DNA of 64,000 bases from DAOUET01 sp034430155. Lineage in GTDB: Bacteria; Chloroflexota; Anaerolineae; Anaerolineales; UBA4823. Positions 17,005 through 25,105 of this stretch are shown in pieces. The position numbers and the translations under genes are program-made. Under the pieces are notes generated by a model that saw nothing but the letters and a program-made list of their open reading frames with translations, was not told the DNA's origin and did no database searches. Positions within the stretch are counted from its first letter, which is position 1; each line of letters opens with the position of its first letter. Location of the stretch: NCBI GenBank assembly GCA_034430155.1, contig DAOUET010000059.1, positions 1 to 64,000 on the forward strand, given 5' to 3'.

Positions 17005-18165
17005 ATGACTGATGTAGTCATCGCTGGCCTGGGTCAAACCCAGGTCGGCGAACATTGGGACGTATCATTGCGAGAGCTAGCCCTTCAGGCTATAGAAACC
17101 GCCCGTCAAGATGCCGGAGGCCTGCAACCCCAGGCTTTAGTGGTCAGCAATATGCTGGCGCCAAACCTCTCCGGTCAAGCCCATCTGGGTGCTCTGATCG
17201 CTGACTTCGCTGGATTAACCGGCATTGAGGCCACCGCGGTAGAGGCGGCCGGCGCCTCGGGAGGCGTCGCTTTACGCCAGGGATATCTGAGCGTTGCCGC
17301 CGGCGCCGCGGACGTGGTGCTGGTCGTAGGGGTGGAAAAGATGACCGATAAAGTCGGAGGGGAGGCTGAGGCTGCCAATGCGACTGCGGTGGACAGCGAC
17401 TACGAGGCCATTCAAGGGCTTACTCCCAGCGCCCAGGCGGCCCTGCTCATGCGTCGTTACCTTCATGAGACTGGCGCCCCGCGGGCCTCCTTTGCAGGTT
17501 TCCCCGTCAATGCCCATGCCAATGCAGCCAGTAACCAATACGCCATGTTTCGCAAAGCCATTAGCACAGAGACATACAACCGTGCCGGAATGGTCAACGA
17601 CCCGCTCAACTTGTTCGATATCGCCCCCAATGCCGATGGCGCCGCTGCAGTGATAATAACGCGCCCCGAATTGCTGCCACCGGCTTTTCCACACCCGTTA
17701 GTACGTCTATCAGGATCCAGTGTGGTTACTGACACGCTTGCCCTCCACGATCGCCCCGCTCCACTGGTCTTTAATGCTGCCCGTCTTTCGGTCGAACGCG
17801 CCTGCCGCCAGGCTGGCATCTTGCCAACAGATGTAGATCTGTTTGAACTGTTTGACTCCTATTCGATTTATGCCGTTCTCACCTTAGAAGCGGCTGGATT
17901 CGCTCAATATGGTCAGGGATGGAAAATGGCTCAAAAAGAGCAGATCAGCTTGCAAGGTTCCTTGCCTGTCGCAACTTATGGCGGATTGAAAGCGCGTGGC
18001 AATCCCGGTGGTGCCACAGGCATTTACCAGGTGGTCGAAGCCGCTTTACAGCTGCGAGGTCAGGCCGGGCAAAACCAGGTACCTCATGCGCGCTACGCTC
18101 TCGTGCAATGTCTGGGAGGTCCGGCCTCCACCGCCGCCTCCCATGTGCTAGAAACCCTCAATTAA
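17005..18165 (+). CDS. Thiolase-fold protein (SCP-x/archaeal type) lacking the thiolase catalytic residues
   Basis: The 386-residue protein is a full-length member of the archaeal/SCP-x thiolase family by position and by motifs (VVIAGLGQTQVGEH, VVLVVGVEKMTD, GGLKARGNPGGATG, QCLGGPAST). Yet the nucleophilic Cys of the N-x-x-C-A-S-G block is Gly83 (VEAAGASGG). The His of GHP-x-GATG is Asn333 (GNPGGATG), and the HDCFT block is FDSYS with Phe283 for His. Only the C-terminal Cys369 remains. A normal Claisen condensation is therefore not expected. Related fold members that lost these residues include the steroid retro-aldolase Ltp2, which also works with a DUF35 protein. It may be an aldolase-like enzyme or a scaffold for the HMG-CoA synthase complex. 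ATG 17005 follows GGAGG. Confidence 0.85.
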   Translation: MTDVVIAGLGQTQVGEHWDVSLRELALQAIETARQDAGGLQPQALVVSNMLAPNLSGQAHLGALIADFAGLTGIEATAVEAAGASGGVALRQGYLSVAAGAADVVLVVGVEKMTDKVGGEAEAANATAVDSDYEAIQGLTPSAQAALLMRRYLHETGAPRASFAGFPVNAHANAASNQYAMFRKAISTETYNRAGMVNDPLNLFDIAPNADGAAAVIITRPELLPPAFPHPLVRLSGSSVVTDTLALHDRPAPLVFNAARLSVERACRQAGILPTDVDLFELFDSYSIYAVLTLEAAGFAQYGQGWKMAQKEQISLQGSLPVATYGGLKARGNPGGATGIYQVVEAALQLRGQAGQNQVPHARYALVQCLGGPASTAASHVLETLN

Positions 18166-18280
18166 CCCAATTTGATAGCTTCTGATAGTTCTCGTGCGCT
18201 AATATAGTCGCAAGGTAGTATTTGATCAGGTAAAGTAATAGTTGTAAGTAAGAATTTTTTCGTTTAAGGAGAATGTCTTC

Positions 18281-18691
18281 ATGGAAATACCCCGACATTG
18301 GCGTCTAAGAAATCAACGATACAAATTGGTCGGTGAGGTGTGTCCGCATTGCCAGGCTAAGCTGTTCCCACCCCGGGATGTTTGTCCGGAATGTGGTCAG
18401 GAAGCTAAAACGCTTTACAATTTCAGTGGGCGTGGCGAGGTTTATTCTTATACAACCGTATATGATGCTCCCGCTGGCTTTGAAGATAACGCTCCTTACA
18501 CCGTGGCATTAATCAAACTTGAGGAAGGCCCTTTGGTAACAGCCCAGATGACAGACCTGGGTGGACAAAAGGTCGATATAGGTACTCCGGTGGAGATGGT
18601 CACCCGCCGCCTGAAATCAGACGGGGACGAGCGCGGTTTAATTGTCTACGGGTATAAATTCAGACCGGTGCTTGCCAAGCAGACTGCCTAA
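18281..18691 (+). CDS. DUF35 / Zn-ribbon OB-fold acyl-CoA-associated protein
   Basis: The 136-residue protein has a rubredoxin-like zinc ribbon (CPHC at 21-24 region, CPECG about 13 residues later) followed by an OB fold with GRGEVYSYTTVY and PYTVALIKLEEG, the standard DUF35 layout. In archaea this protein bridges thiolase and HMG-CoA synthase and helps pass acetoacetyl-CoA between them; in actinobacteria it partners the Ltp2 aldolase. Its position just after the synthase and thiolase-like genes supports the same bridging role. AAGGAG lies about 9 nt before ATG 18281. Confidence 0.9.
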   Translation: MEIPRHWRLRNQRYKLVGEVCPHCQAKLFPPRDVCPECGQEAKTLYNFSGRGEVYSYTTVYDAPAGFEDNAPYTVALIKLEEGPLVTAQMTDLGGQKVDIGTPVEMVTRRLKSDGDERGLIVYGYKFRPVLAKQTA

Positions 18692-18715
18692 AATTCAAAA
18701 ATTCGTTTATAGACG

Positions 18716-18748
18716 GACCCTCCCCTACACGCGTTCAATGGGAGGGTC
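18716..18748 (+). terminator. Terminator hairpin between convergent genes
   Basis: GACCCTCCC (18716-18724) pairs with GGGAGGGTC (18740-18748) with a 15-nt loop. It lies between the DUF35 gene and the convergent LysM/M23 gene and could serve both; the T-run is short on each side. Confidence 0.6.
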
Positions 18749-18769
18749 TCTTGATTCTCAGGGGGACCT

Positions 18770-20362
18770 CTAAGGGTTCTCTCGCACAATGATTGACGAA
18801 CTGGAACCCCCTGGATTAGCTTCGACACTTTGACCGCCCTTGACCAGGGTGCCTTCATAAGATCTAGCTCCTGCGCTTACCTTCCAACCGCTCAGGACAA
18901 AGGGCAGTGGGCCGTCAGCTGCGATCCATTCGCCATGATATTTGCGGGCGATATGCACATTTGTGCCGGTAGCGTTGCCCCCCTGGCAGGAAGGATGCCC
19001 GATAGGATCATCCTTGTTGATGTAAGTGCCTGGTGTCACCCGCTCCTTATCGGCGATGTGAAAATAAATCAACACCCAGCCGGTCTGCTCGAGTCCATCG
19101 CCGTCAAGATCCAGCGCAACAATATTGCGTTCCGATCGGGTTACCATTCCAGATGCAGAAGCAGTCACCCATGCCTTTGTATCAGAACATGGAGGATCAC
19201 CGCTTACCGGTGAGAAATCAAGAGCTCCGGGTGGACTGCCACTATCCCAGGCTTTGTGGGGTCCTCCGGTAAAACTCCAGCGTTCGCCGCTGGGAAAAGG
19301 TAGCTCCAATTCCGGCTGGTTAAGCCCCGGCGTAAGCAGAGATTCAACCGTGGCAGCTCTCTCCCAAGGATCTGCGACCATGCGCTCATACAGTTCTAGA
19401 AAGCCATCAGATCCATATAAAGCCTCTAGCCAAAGGGGCGTTTTGTAGAATTTTGAGAAAAGGTATTGCAGGGCAACCGATCCGGCGTTCAATCCTGGAC
19501 TCAGACGAGCCACCCGCCCATCCGGAAAGGTTAAAATCGTAATCGTTCCAATTCGCCAGCCATAATAACCTATCCCTAATTGCTTGGCGGAAAGCAAGAC
19601 TTCTTCATAGAGACCTTTGTGATCGGGAAGGTAGAATCCTATCGGGTATTCCAGATCCTGCGGGTCTGTTGGTTGGGCGAACAACCAATGTGAGCGGTAT
19701 TCAAGAAAAGCGAGAAGGAGCCTGGGGTTTATCGAAGTATCCGTAGCCACTCTTTGGATGATCTCGGCGGCGGTGAGGTAGTCTTCATCCACCGTCTCGC
19801 CATAGGTGCTGAGAAACCCACCAGCCTGGTCGATAAAAGAGCGGATATCGAAATCGATCGCCGAAGGCGAATTGATCACATCGCTGTCTGGCAATAGGGC
19901 GCTGGGGTAAGGAGTGTATCCCAATTGATCGGGAATCGAAAGTGCTTGACCAGGTTCCATGAGGCTCTCAGCAGGTATTGCCTCTGGAGAGCTGATTTGG
20001 TCTGGAGCGACCCCAAAACGCCGGGCTACTGAGAATAGCGTATCTCCGGATTGAGCAAAGTACAAGGAGACCGGTGCATTTCCTTCCCCTTCGAGGGTCG
20101 GGTTTGGAGCCGGCAGGGGAGTCCCGGGGGTAGCGGTGTGGAGCCCTTTAAAAAGCATTGGATTGAAATCTGAAGTGGGGCTGGGGGAAGGAAGCAGGGT
20201 CGGTGAAGCGGTCATAAATTGCGTAGCTCCTCCAATGTGACCGCCTTCGCCCTTGGGGAGCTGCGTTTTAGAGGCTAGAAGCGGGAAATTGCAGGCTACC
20301 ATAAGAATAAGCCACAGTATTAGCGCGCTGTATGCCAAAGGTTTGAAGGTTGATCTGCTCAT
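18770..20362 (-). CDS. Secreted LysM + M23-type peptidase lipoprotein
   Basis: The 530-residue protein starts with a lipoprotein-like signal (hydrophobic segment ending LILMVAC, lipid Cys about 24), then a Pro/Ser/Thr-rich linker. A LysM domain (FAQSGDTLFSVARRFGVAP, about residue 105) binds glycan. A middle region (NPRLLLAFLEYRSHW) recalls a lytic-transglycosylase-like fold but without a proven active site. At the C-terminus is an M23-like domain: GPHKAWDSG and ALDF supply His and Asp, IYFHIADK and NVHIARKYH the two later His. M23 enzymes cut peptide cross-links of peptidoglycan. Metal ligands look complete but spacing is unusual, so activity is likely, not certain. It is convergent with the mevalonate genes and followed 21 bp upstream by the patatin gene. 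Confidence 0.8.
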   Translation of the reverse strand: MSRSTFKPLAYSALILWLILMVACNFPLLASKTQLPKGEGGHIGGATQFMTASPTLLPSPSPTSDFNPMLFKGLHTATPGTPLPAPNPTLEGEGNAPVSLYFAQSGDTLFSVARRFGVAPDQISSPEAIPAESLMEPGQALSIPDQLGYTPYPSALLPDSDVINSPSAIDFDIRSFIDQAGGFLSTYGETVDEDYLTAAEIIQRVATDTSINPRLLLAFLEYRSHWLFAQPTDPQDLEYPIGFYLPDHKGLYEEVLLSAKQLGIGYYGWRIGTITILTFPDGRVARLSPGLNAGSVALQYLFSKFYKTPLWLEALYGSDGFLELYERMVADPWERAATVESLLTPGLNQPELELPFPSGERWSFTGGPHKAWDSGSPPGALDFSPVSGDPPCSDTKAWVTASASGMVTRSERNIVALDLDGDGLEQTGWVLIYFHIADKERVTPGTYINKDDPIGHPSCQGGNATGTNVHIARKYHGEWIAADGPLPFVLSGWKVSAGARSYEGTLVKGGQSVEANPGGSSSSIIVRENP

Positions 20363-20383
20363 CGATATCCCTGGCTGGCTTAT

Positions 20384-21325
20384 TTATCGAACCAGATCGG
20401 GCGGTGGTAGGGAAGGCTTGAGTGCCTGAACCGGGTCGGTCATGTCGTTTAGCATCTTTCGACCGAGTTCTTCCCCATAGACGACCAAACGCGGTATTTT
20501 GCTGGCGTCATCCATCTCTATTGGCTTGTTTAAGTCCACTTGAAAGCGACGGAAGTCAAGCTCTTTGAAAAGAGTCTTCACCAGGTGAACCTGCTGGTCA
20601 TCCGCGGATTGGAGAAATGCATCCATCACCGGACCAATCCACTGCCAGGCATAATAGCCATCTGCCTGTCCGCTCTCGAATTTGTAGGGGCTGCGACCCG
20701 TTCCTAAACTGATCAGGGTAGTATCAGCCAGATCCCAGCCAAGACAAAAAAGGAGCTCGTAAGCTGCCAGGTAGCAGGGATTGGCATAAGAACCCACACC
20801 GCCATCGACATATCGGCCTGCCACGACGGGAAAATAAGTGGGTACAGAGCTGGAAGCCATCACAGCTTGTACTACAGGCCAATATTTGTATTCTTCCTTC
20901 CAGGGTTTTACGAAGCGGGTGCGGTTGGATTTCAAGTCAAAGGTCGTGATGACCAGGTCGGTTTGAGGATCGCCCGCCCAAAAATCTCCCATCACCAGGT
21001 CACCAAGGTATTGTCGCAAGCCTGATTTTAGCGGTTGACTGGCATAACGATAACGGCTGAGCGGCCAAAGCCGGTACCGCCAGGTCTTTCTAAAAATAAT
21101 TCCGCCCAAATCAATATATAGCTGGGTCATCTCCTTGGCGGATAAGCCAGTTGCAACCCCGGCTGAGATGATAGAGCCCGTCGATGTCCCTGCTGCCAAC
21201 CGGAAAATTTCATAAACCGTTTCCCCCAGGTATTCCTCTAGCATCGCCAGCGCCCGAGTGGCGATAATTCCCCTGATCCCACCTCCATCGATAGCTATCG
21301 CAACGTTCTTACGAAAGGGCCTCAT
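20384..21325 (-). CDS. Patatin-like phospholipase
   Basis: The 313-residue protein has the patatin Ser-Asp dyad: the oxyanion loop DGGGIRGI (about residue 13), the nucleophile elbow GTSTGS (Ser about 48) and the DGG motif in GRYVDGGVGSYANP (about 186). Patatins hydrolyse acyl groups from phospholipids or other lipids. There is no signal peptide. It lies 21 bp upstream of the LysM/M23 lipoprotein gene on the same strand, so the two may be co-transcribed. Defence systems use patatins too, but no nucleotide cyclase or CBASS gene is adjacent. Confidence 0.88.
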   Translation of the reverse strand: MRPFRKNVAIAIDGGGIRGIIATRALAMLEEYLGETVYEIFRLAAGTSTGSIISAGVATGLSAKEMTQLYIDLGGIIFRKTWRYRLWPLSRYRYASQPLKSGLRQYLGDLVMGDFWAGDPQTDLVITTFDLKSNRTRFVKPWKEEYKYWPVVQAVMASSSVPTYFPVVAGRYVDGGVGSYANPCYLAAYELLFCLGWDLADTTLISLGTGRSPYKFESGQADGYYAWQWIGPVMDAFLQSADDQQVHLVKTLFKELDFRRFQVDLNKPIEMDDASKIPRLVVYGEELGRKMLNDMTDPVQALKPSLPPPDLVR

Positions 21326-21606
21326 GAGAAAATTCCTCCATCGGTAAAGCCCAAGGATATTGAATGCAGTCTACCACAAGTTCCTATCAATTCTGAAGAT
21401 GAGGCACTTTACCTAAGAAGTCATGGGGATAATAGTTAAACCTCTTAGGCCTCTTCTTTGCCAAGTATTCTTCTTCAATGGAACCGGGACCGATGAAATA
21501 AAAATGAGTAAAAGCATGATGTTTTAATCTAGAAATCTGTAACAAAACTGGAGACTGTTCGTTCTTATAGCTGAAATAAACTATATTAAGTACAAATTAA
21601 GTCGGT

Positions 21607-21781
21607 TATAATTGGTATTAACCAAGGAGAATTATCTCGGAATTTAACCGGCACATCCAGTAGACGGATAAGAAATTGGGAGCGATGATCTGATGACGAT
21701 CATTGGTTGCTTTGCTCATATATAGATGAGCGAGTCATCAGGGAGCTAGTAGCGAAACCGGCCCAGGCGGCCGGTTTTTAT
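21607..21781 (+). promoter_or_regulatory. Structured leader with early terminator before the surface protein gene
   Basis: A -10 box TATAAT at 21607-21612 is followed by a leader with nested pairing. CTGATGAC (21690-21697) pairs with GTCATCAG (21734-21741), enclosing GCTCAT/ATGAGC (21714-21719 with 21726-21731). A terminator-like hairpin ACCGGCC/GGCCGGT (21757-21775) with a T-run to about 21780 comes next, still 68 nt before the start codon. This arrangement suggests attenuation or a riboswitch-like device; I do not recognise a known class. The upstream part, 21326-21600, is AT-rich with no gene seen. Confidence 0.5.
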
Positions 21782-21848
21782 TATCAAAGGTCATTGTTGA
21801 CCCAATATCATCTTACCCGATCCATCGCAATCAACAAAAGGAGCTTCC

Positions 21849-22835
21849 ATGGCAGCAAAAATCGGTATAGTACTCAAAAGAATGGCCGGTATAGGCTATA
21901 TACTAGGGATCGCCTTCATAATGGTTGGTTTGATCCTCTCCGCGCTCAATACCCCCGCCAGAGCTGCATCTGGAGCGGTCTGGACCACCAGGGAAACCTG
22001 TGGAAATCCGCAAAATGAAAACCACTATGATGTTGGCGACCATGTATATCTCAATGGTGCTGGTTTTGTTCCAGGTCAATCGGTCTCCTGGAATATCAAA
22101 GGTAGACCTGGTGGCGCAAGTGGCGATCCCGGACAGACGGTGGCCTCAGGAACAGTGACGGCTGATTCAAATGGGGAATTCTGTTTCAACGCTTACACGA
22201 TTCAACCGGATGATTGGGGAGAATACAAAGTCACTGCAGAAGGCGCTGAAGGCGATAATTACCGGGTCGAAGGAGCGCCTACTGCAACGCCAACGGCTAC
22301 CAATACTTCAACGTCCACGATGACGCCTACAGGTACCTCAACCAGCACATCAACTGCCACAGCTACCGCCACCAATACTCCAATTCCCACTTCCACGGCC
22401 ACAGAGACGGGCGTCCCACCCACAGCCACGGAGACGAGCGTTCCACCCACAGCCACAGAGACGACTACAACGGTCCCTCCGACGGCGACGAAAACGATCG
22501 TGCCAAATCCGGTTATCGATACGCCTACGCCAACCCAGTCCCCAACAACCGAGCCACCCTCCACACCGGAACCGACAACACCACCCAGTAAACCTGAGCC
22601 GTCGGCCACACCGACCAAGCAGTCCGCACCTCCCGCCACCTTGCCCCCGCCGACCCCTCCAACCAGTTCGACTCAACCATCTCTCCTTATCCCGGTCACA
22701 GGCGCTGACTTCGCCATCGCAGGGCACGGGAATCAATCGGATCTCACCTCACAACTTTTGACCAACCTTGGGATTGGATTACTCGGCCTGGCGCTTGTGT
22801 TTCACGGTATTAGCAGCCGTCTGAACAAAAAGTAA
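21849..22835 (+). CDS. Sortase substrate: secreted Thr/Pro-rich surface protein with IPVTG sorting signal
   Basis: The 328-residue protein has a signal peptide (hydrophobic segment about 14-32, probable cleavage after ARA near 38). A globular part of about 100 residues (WTTRETCGNPQNENHYDVGD onward, possibly an Ig-like domain) follows. Then comes a long low-complexity stalk rich in T, P and S (about 135-275), partly in repeats of the type PPTATETSV. The C-terminus carries IPVTG at 281-285, a hydrophobic helix and the basic tail RLNKK. That is the three-part cell-wall sorting signal, with I in place of L in LPXTG. The next gene is a sortase, so it is most likely its substrate. It sits behind a structured leader with a terminator. 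Confidence 0.85.
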   Translation: MAAKIGIVLKRMAGIGYILGIAFIMVGLILSALNTPARAASGAVWTTRETCGNPQNENHYDVGDHVYLNGAGFVPGQSVSWNIKGRPGGASGDPGQTVASGTVTADSNGEFCFNAYTIQPDDWGEYKVTAEGAEGDNYRVEGAPTATPTATNTSTSTMTPTGTSTSTSTATATATNTPIPTSTATETGVPPTATETSVPPTATETTTTVPPTATKTIVPNPVIDTPTPTQSPTTEPPSTPEPTTPPSKPEPSATPTKQSAPPATLPPPTPPTSSTQPSLLIPVTGADFAIAGHGNQSDLTSQLLTNLGIGLLGLALVFHGISSRLNKK

Positions 22836-22933
22836 ATTGCCTACAGAACGATGAAATTAAGGGTGCATCCACTTTCCAACTTGGGTGCACCCTCTCAATC
22901 ACTATTCCAACAATCATCAGGATTTCCACCGGT

Positions 22934-23761
22934 ATGAGAAGTCGATCAATGCTACGTTTGAGGTTGAGCCATTGGATTATTGCCCTGGGATTATTGCTGG
23001 TATATACCAGCACTTCCGGCATGATTTCCGGTTTAAAGCCCCTGCTTTTTAACCTATTTTTCAGCCTCCGCGAACAGGTAACCTTTACGGTACCGACTTT
23101 TTCGAAAATATCTTTACTCATTTCCCAGCCGGTTGATACATTGCGGCTCGCTGGGGAAGATCAGCAAGAGCCGCTATCAATACCTGTGACAGCTAAGCAG
23201 ATCCAGCCTATGGATGAAACCCTACTGGCAAAATCGAACCAGACAGAGAACGCCTCCACCTTGCCGGTTGTTATAGAACCCGAAATCCCCCTTCGGCTGG
23301 TCATTCCAGCAATCGACCTGGATGCTCCCATCGTCCCCGCGGAAACCTACTTTGAAAAAATTGGGGGTAAAGATTACCTGCAATGGATGGTGCCCGACCA
23401 ATTTGCCGCTGGCTGGCAAAAAGACTCGGCGCCTCTGGGAGTCCCCGGCAATACAGTTTTGAACGGGCACCACAATGTTTATGGCGAAGTCTTTGGACAC
23501 CTGGTGGATTTAGAGGTCGGGGATGAGATCATTGTCTTTGGGACCAAGGACCAATACCATTATGTGATTACCAACAAAATGATCTTTTCCGAGAAGTACG
23601 AACAGATCAATGTGCGAATAGACAATGCTGAATGGATACTACCTTCGCAGGATGAGCGCCTCACGCTGATCACCTGCTGGCCTTATATCACCAACACTCA
23701 CCGGTTGATCATTGTCGCCAGGCCGGTAATCAGTCCGTGGTTAATCCACTACACGCAATAA
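22934..23761 (+). CDS. Sortase (class E/F-like transpeptidase)
   Basis: The 275-residue protein has an N-terminal membrane anchor (about residues 14-50) and a C-terminal sortase domain. The active-site His lies in NTVLNGHHNVYGEVF, the nucleophilic Cys in LTLITCWPY (the TLxTC motif) and the Arg in TNTHRLIIVA. Sortases cut LPXTG-type signals and join the protein to a cell-wall or membrane acceptor. The upstream gene encodes a protein with an IPVTG signal, 98 bp away on the same strand. Class is a guess from motif spacing. No good ribosome site precedes ATG 22934; ATG 22949 is possible. Confidence 0.9.
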   Translation: MRSRSMLRLRLSHWIIALGLLLVYTSTSGMISGLKPLLFNLFFSLREQVTFTVPTFSKISLLISQPVDTLRLAGEDQQEPLSIPVTAKQIQPMDETLLAKSNQTENASTLPVVIEPEIPLRLVIPAIDLDAPIVPAETYFEKIGGKDYLQWMVPDQFAAGWQKDSAPLGVPGNTVLNGHHNVYGEVFGHLVDLEVGDEIIVFGTKDQYHYVITNKMIFSEKYEQINVRIDNAEWILPSQDERLTLITCWPYITNTHRLIIVARPVISPWLIHYTQ

Positions 23762-23794
23762 TATTTAGTTGAAGTACACCTTGTTGTGGAATCC

Positions 23795-23824
23795 AAACTC
23801 CCCTATCACTTGATAGGGGAGTTT
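23795..23824 (+). terminator. Intrinsic terminator after the sortase gene
   Basis: A 14-bp perfect stem AAACTCCCCTATCA / TGATAGGGGAGTTT with a minimal loop is followed by an AT-rich tract. Its right edge touches the last codon of the convergent sortase-like gene. Confidence 0.75.
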
Positions 23825-24596
23825 ATTTATACCAGCTTTTTTCGATCTTATATTGGAACGAGCGGTGTAGGCTTTTATCAATCAGACTACCTATCACAAA
23901 AAGCCGCCCCCAAGATGCTTGCCCATTGGCTTCTATACAGGTTTGAAGAACCAGGCGTTCCCCAGGGCCGTAGATTTGCCCAAAGAGCTGCTCGACGGAT
24001 AGCTTGGAATTTGGGTTGTTGATCTCGATGAAATTTGAATAAGGGCTGTTTGGGCTAAGAGCTTGGAAGTATTTGATATCGGTGAGTAGATAATATTTCA
24101 GGCTGCTATCCCCATAAACCAGGATCACTTCTTGCGATTGCGTCAACAGAAAGAACGACCCACCCGCCAGATTATTGTGGGCTAATAAACCAATAGTGCC
24201 ATATTGGCTTGCTAGGCCAAACTGGGTGACATATCCGGGTTTGTCAAGGACAAAACCTGGCTGGTTTGAGGGCTGTTGCGCTACCGGAAAAGCCATGACT
24301 CCCGGAACGTAAACGCCGACCAGGGTCTGTGCGTTTCCATTTTTAAGATCTCGAACAAAGTCGTATAAATTGGGTACCTCATCACTCTCGTGTAAATGGT
24401 TTTCTTCTACAAGCGGGTATAAGGCCGCGTTTGTCGGAAGTTCAACTGCCCTGGCGCTGGATGTCTGGGCGGGAAGCCCTCCAGCCACGACTAAGGCTAT
24501 GATAATTACAATCCATATTCTGAGGATTAATCTCAGATGGGGGGGAACAGTTTTGTAAAAAAACGAATTGCTGTTAAGAAAGTTCATTGTTGGCAC
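23823..24596 (-). CDS. Second, divergent sortase-like secreted protein
   Basis: The 257-residue protein has a hydrophobic N-terminal anchor (about 22-42) followed by a domain that preserves the sortase triad order. His lies in IGLLAHNNLAGGSFF, Cys in LVLQTCIEANG and Arg in WGRLFVIGS, with a strand pattern between them like sortases. It lacks the usual TLxTC and has QTC instead. It is convergent with the canonical sortase and 60 bp away, but on the opposite strand, so it has its own promoter. It may be a class-specific sortase or an enzyme with changed specificity. The start is GTG 24596 or ATG 24587; neither has a clear ribosome site. Confidence 0.65.
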   Translation of the reverse strand: MPTMNFLNSNSFFYKTVPPHLRLILRIWIVIIIALVVAGGLPAQTSSARAVELPTNAALYPLVEENHLHESDEVPNLYDFVRDLKNGNAQTLVGVYVPGVMAFPVAQQPSNQPGFVLDKPGYVTQFGLASQYGTIGLLAHNNLAGGSFFLLTQSQEVILVYGDSSLKYYLLTDIKYFQALSPNSPYSNFIEINNPNSKLSVEQLFGQIYGPGERLVLQTCIEANGQASWGRLFVIGSLIDKSLHRSFQYKIEKSWYK

Positions 24597-24690
24597 CGAT
24601 GTTGTACAATCTTTATTGCAGTTATACCATATTATAAATTATTTATTACATGCTAAGGTAGACAATTATGCAAGTAATATTTAATCTATG

Positions 24691-24784
24691 TAGGACTTAC
24701 GCAGTTGATGGGAGGACGGGGGTGTTTGGGCGGGCAACGCCCGCCCAAACACCCCCGATTTTTCCCTGAACTGTGTAACTACTA
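24691..24784 (+). mobile_element. 94-bp non-autonomous transposon (MITE-like), copy B
   Basis: Ends are TAGGACTTACGCAGTT and, inverted, TAGTAGTTACACAGTT (13 of 16 match). The perfect 18-bp internal palindrome is at 24718-24756. The direct repeat CTATG at 24686-24690 and 24785-24789 is a 5-bp target duplication. It lies in the gene-free stretch upstream of the sortase-like gene. Confidence 0.92.
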
Positions 24785-24891
24785 CTATGGTTATTCGAAG
24801 GCCTGCGCTTTGGTCAGATCATAATCTCGGTCCCCTCCAGAACAATGGGCTATGAGTACCAGGAGGGCTCTGCCTTATAAAATCGTCAAAA

Positions 24892-24927
24892 AAAGCCTTC
24901 CCAGGAATACATTCCTGGGAAGGCTTT
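24892..24927 (-). terminator. Strong terminator on the minus strand with no known gene before it
   Basis: A perfect 17-bp stem (arm AAAGCCTTCCCAGGAAT) with a 2-nt loop is followed, on the minus strand, by seven T. The nearest upstream minus-strand gene would have to start in 24928-25105, where no ORF is seen. The stretch 24785-25105 otherwise holds nothing recognisable. An unannotated small RNA of up to about 200 nt is a reasonable explanation. Confidence 0.7.
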
Positions 24928-25105
24928 CTACTTGGACTATCTACGGCATTAATCGCAAGGCGTACAGGGTTTCAAGAGGCTACCTAATGTCGTTCTTTCG
25001 TTTATTGGATGGCATTTTCGCTTAACCTTTTGCAGGTCTGAATTTCGCTGATGGATAATACCTTACTTTTTGGTGGTTGCCTTTTTAACCGAGATGTTGT
25101 AAAGT

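Noticed and set aside
20384..21325. Patatin as effector of an anti-phage (CBASS-type) system
   Set aside because: No nucleotidyltransferase or cyclase is next to it; the NTase-like gene at 25700 is 4 kb away on the other strand with unrelated genes between.
21690..21756. CTGATGA followed later by CGAAAC, as in a hammerhead ribozyme core
   Set aside because: The bases after CTGATGA and before GAAA do not pair as stem II; CTGATGAC instead pairs with GTCATCAG inside the leader, so the core cannot form.
22259..22639. Minus-strand ORF of Val/Gly repeats
   Set aside because: It is the antisense of the Thr/Pro stalk of the sortase substrate; the repeat codons keep the other strand open.
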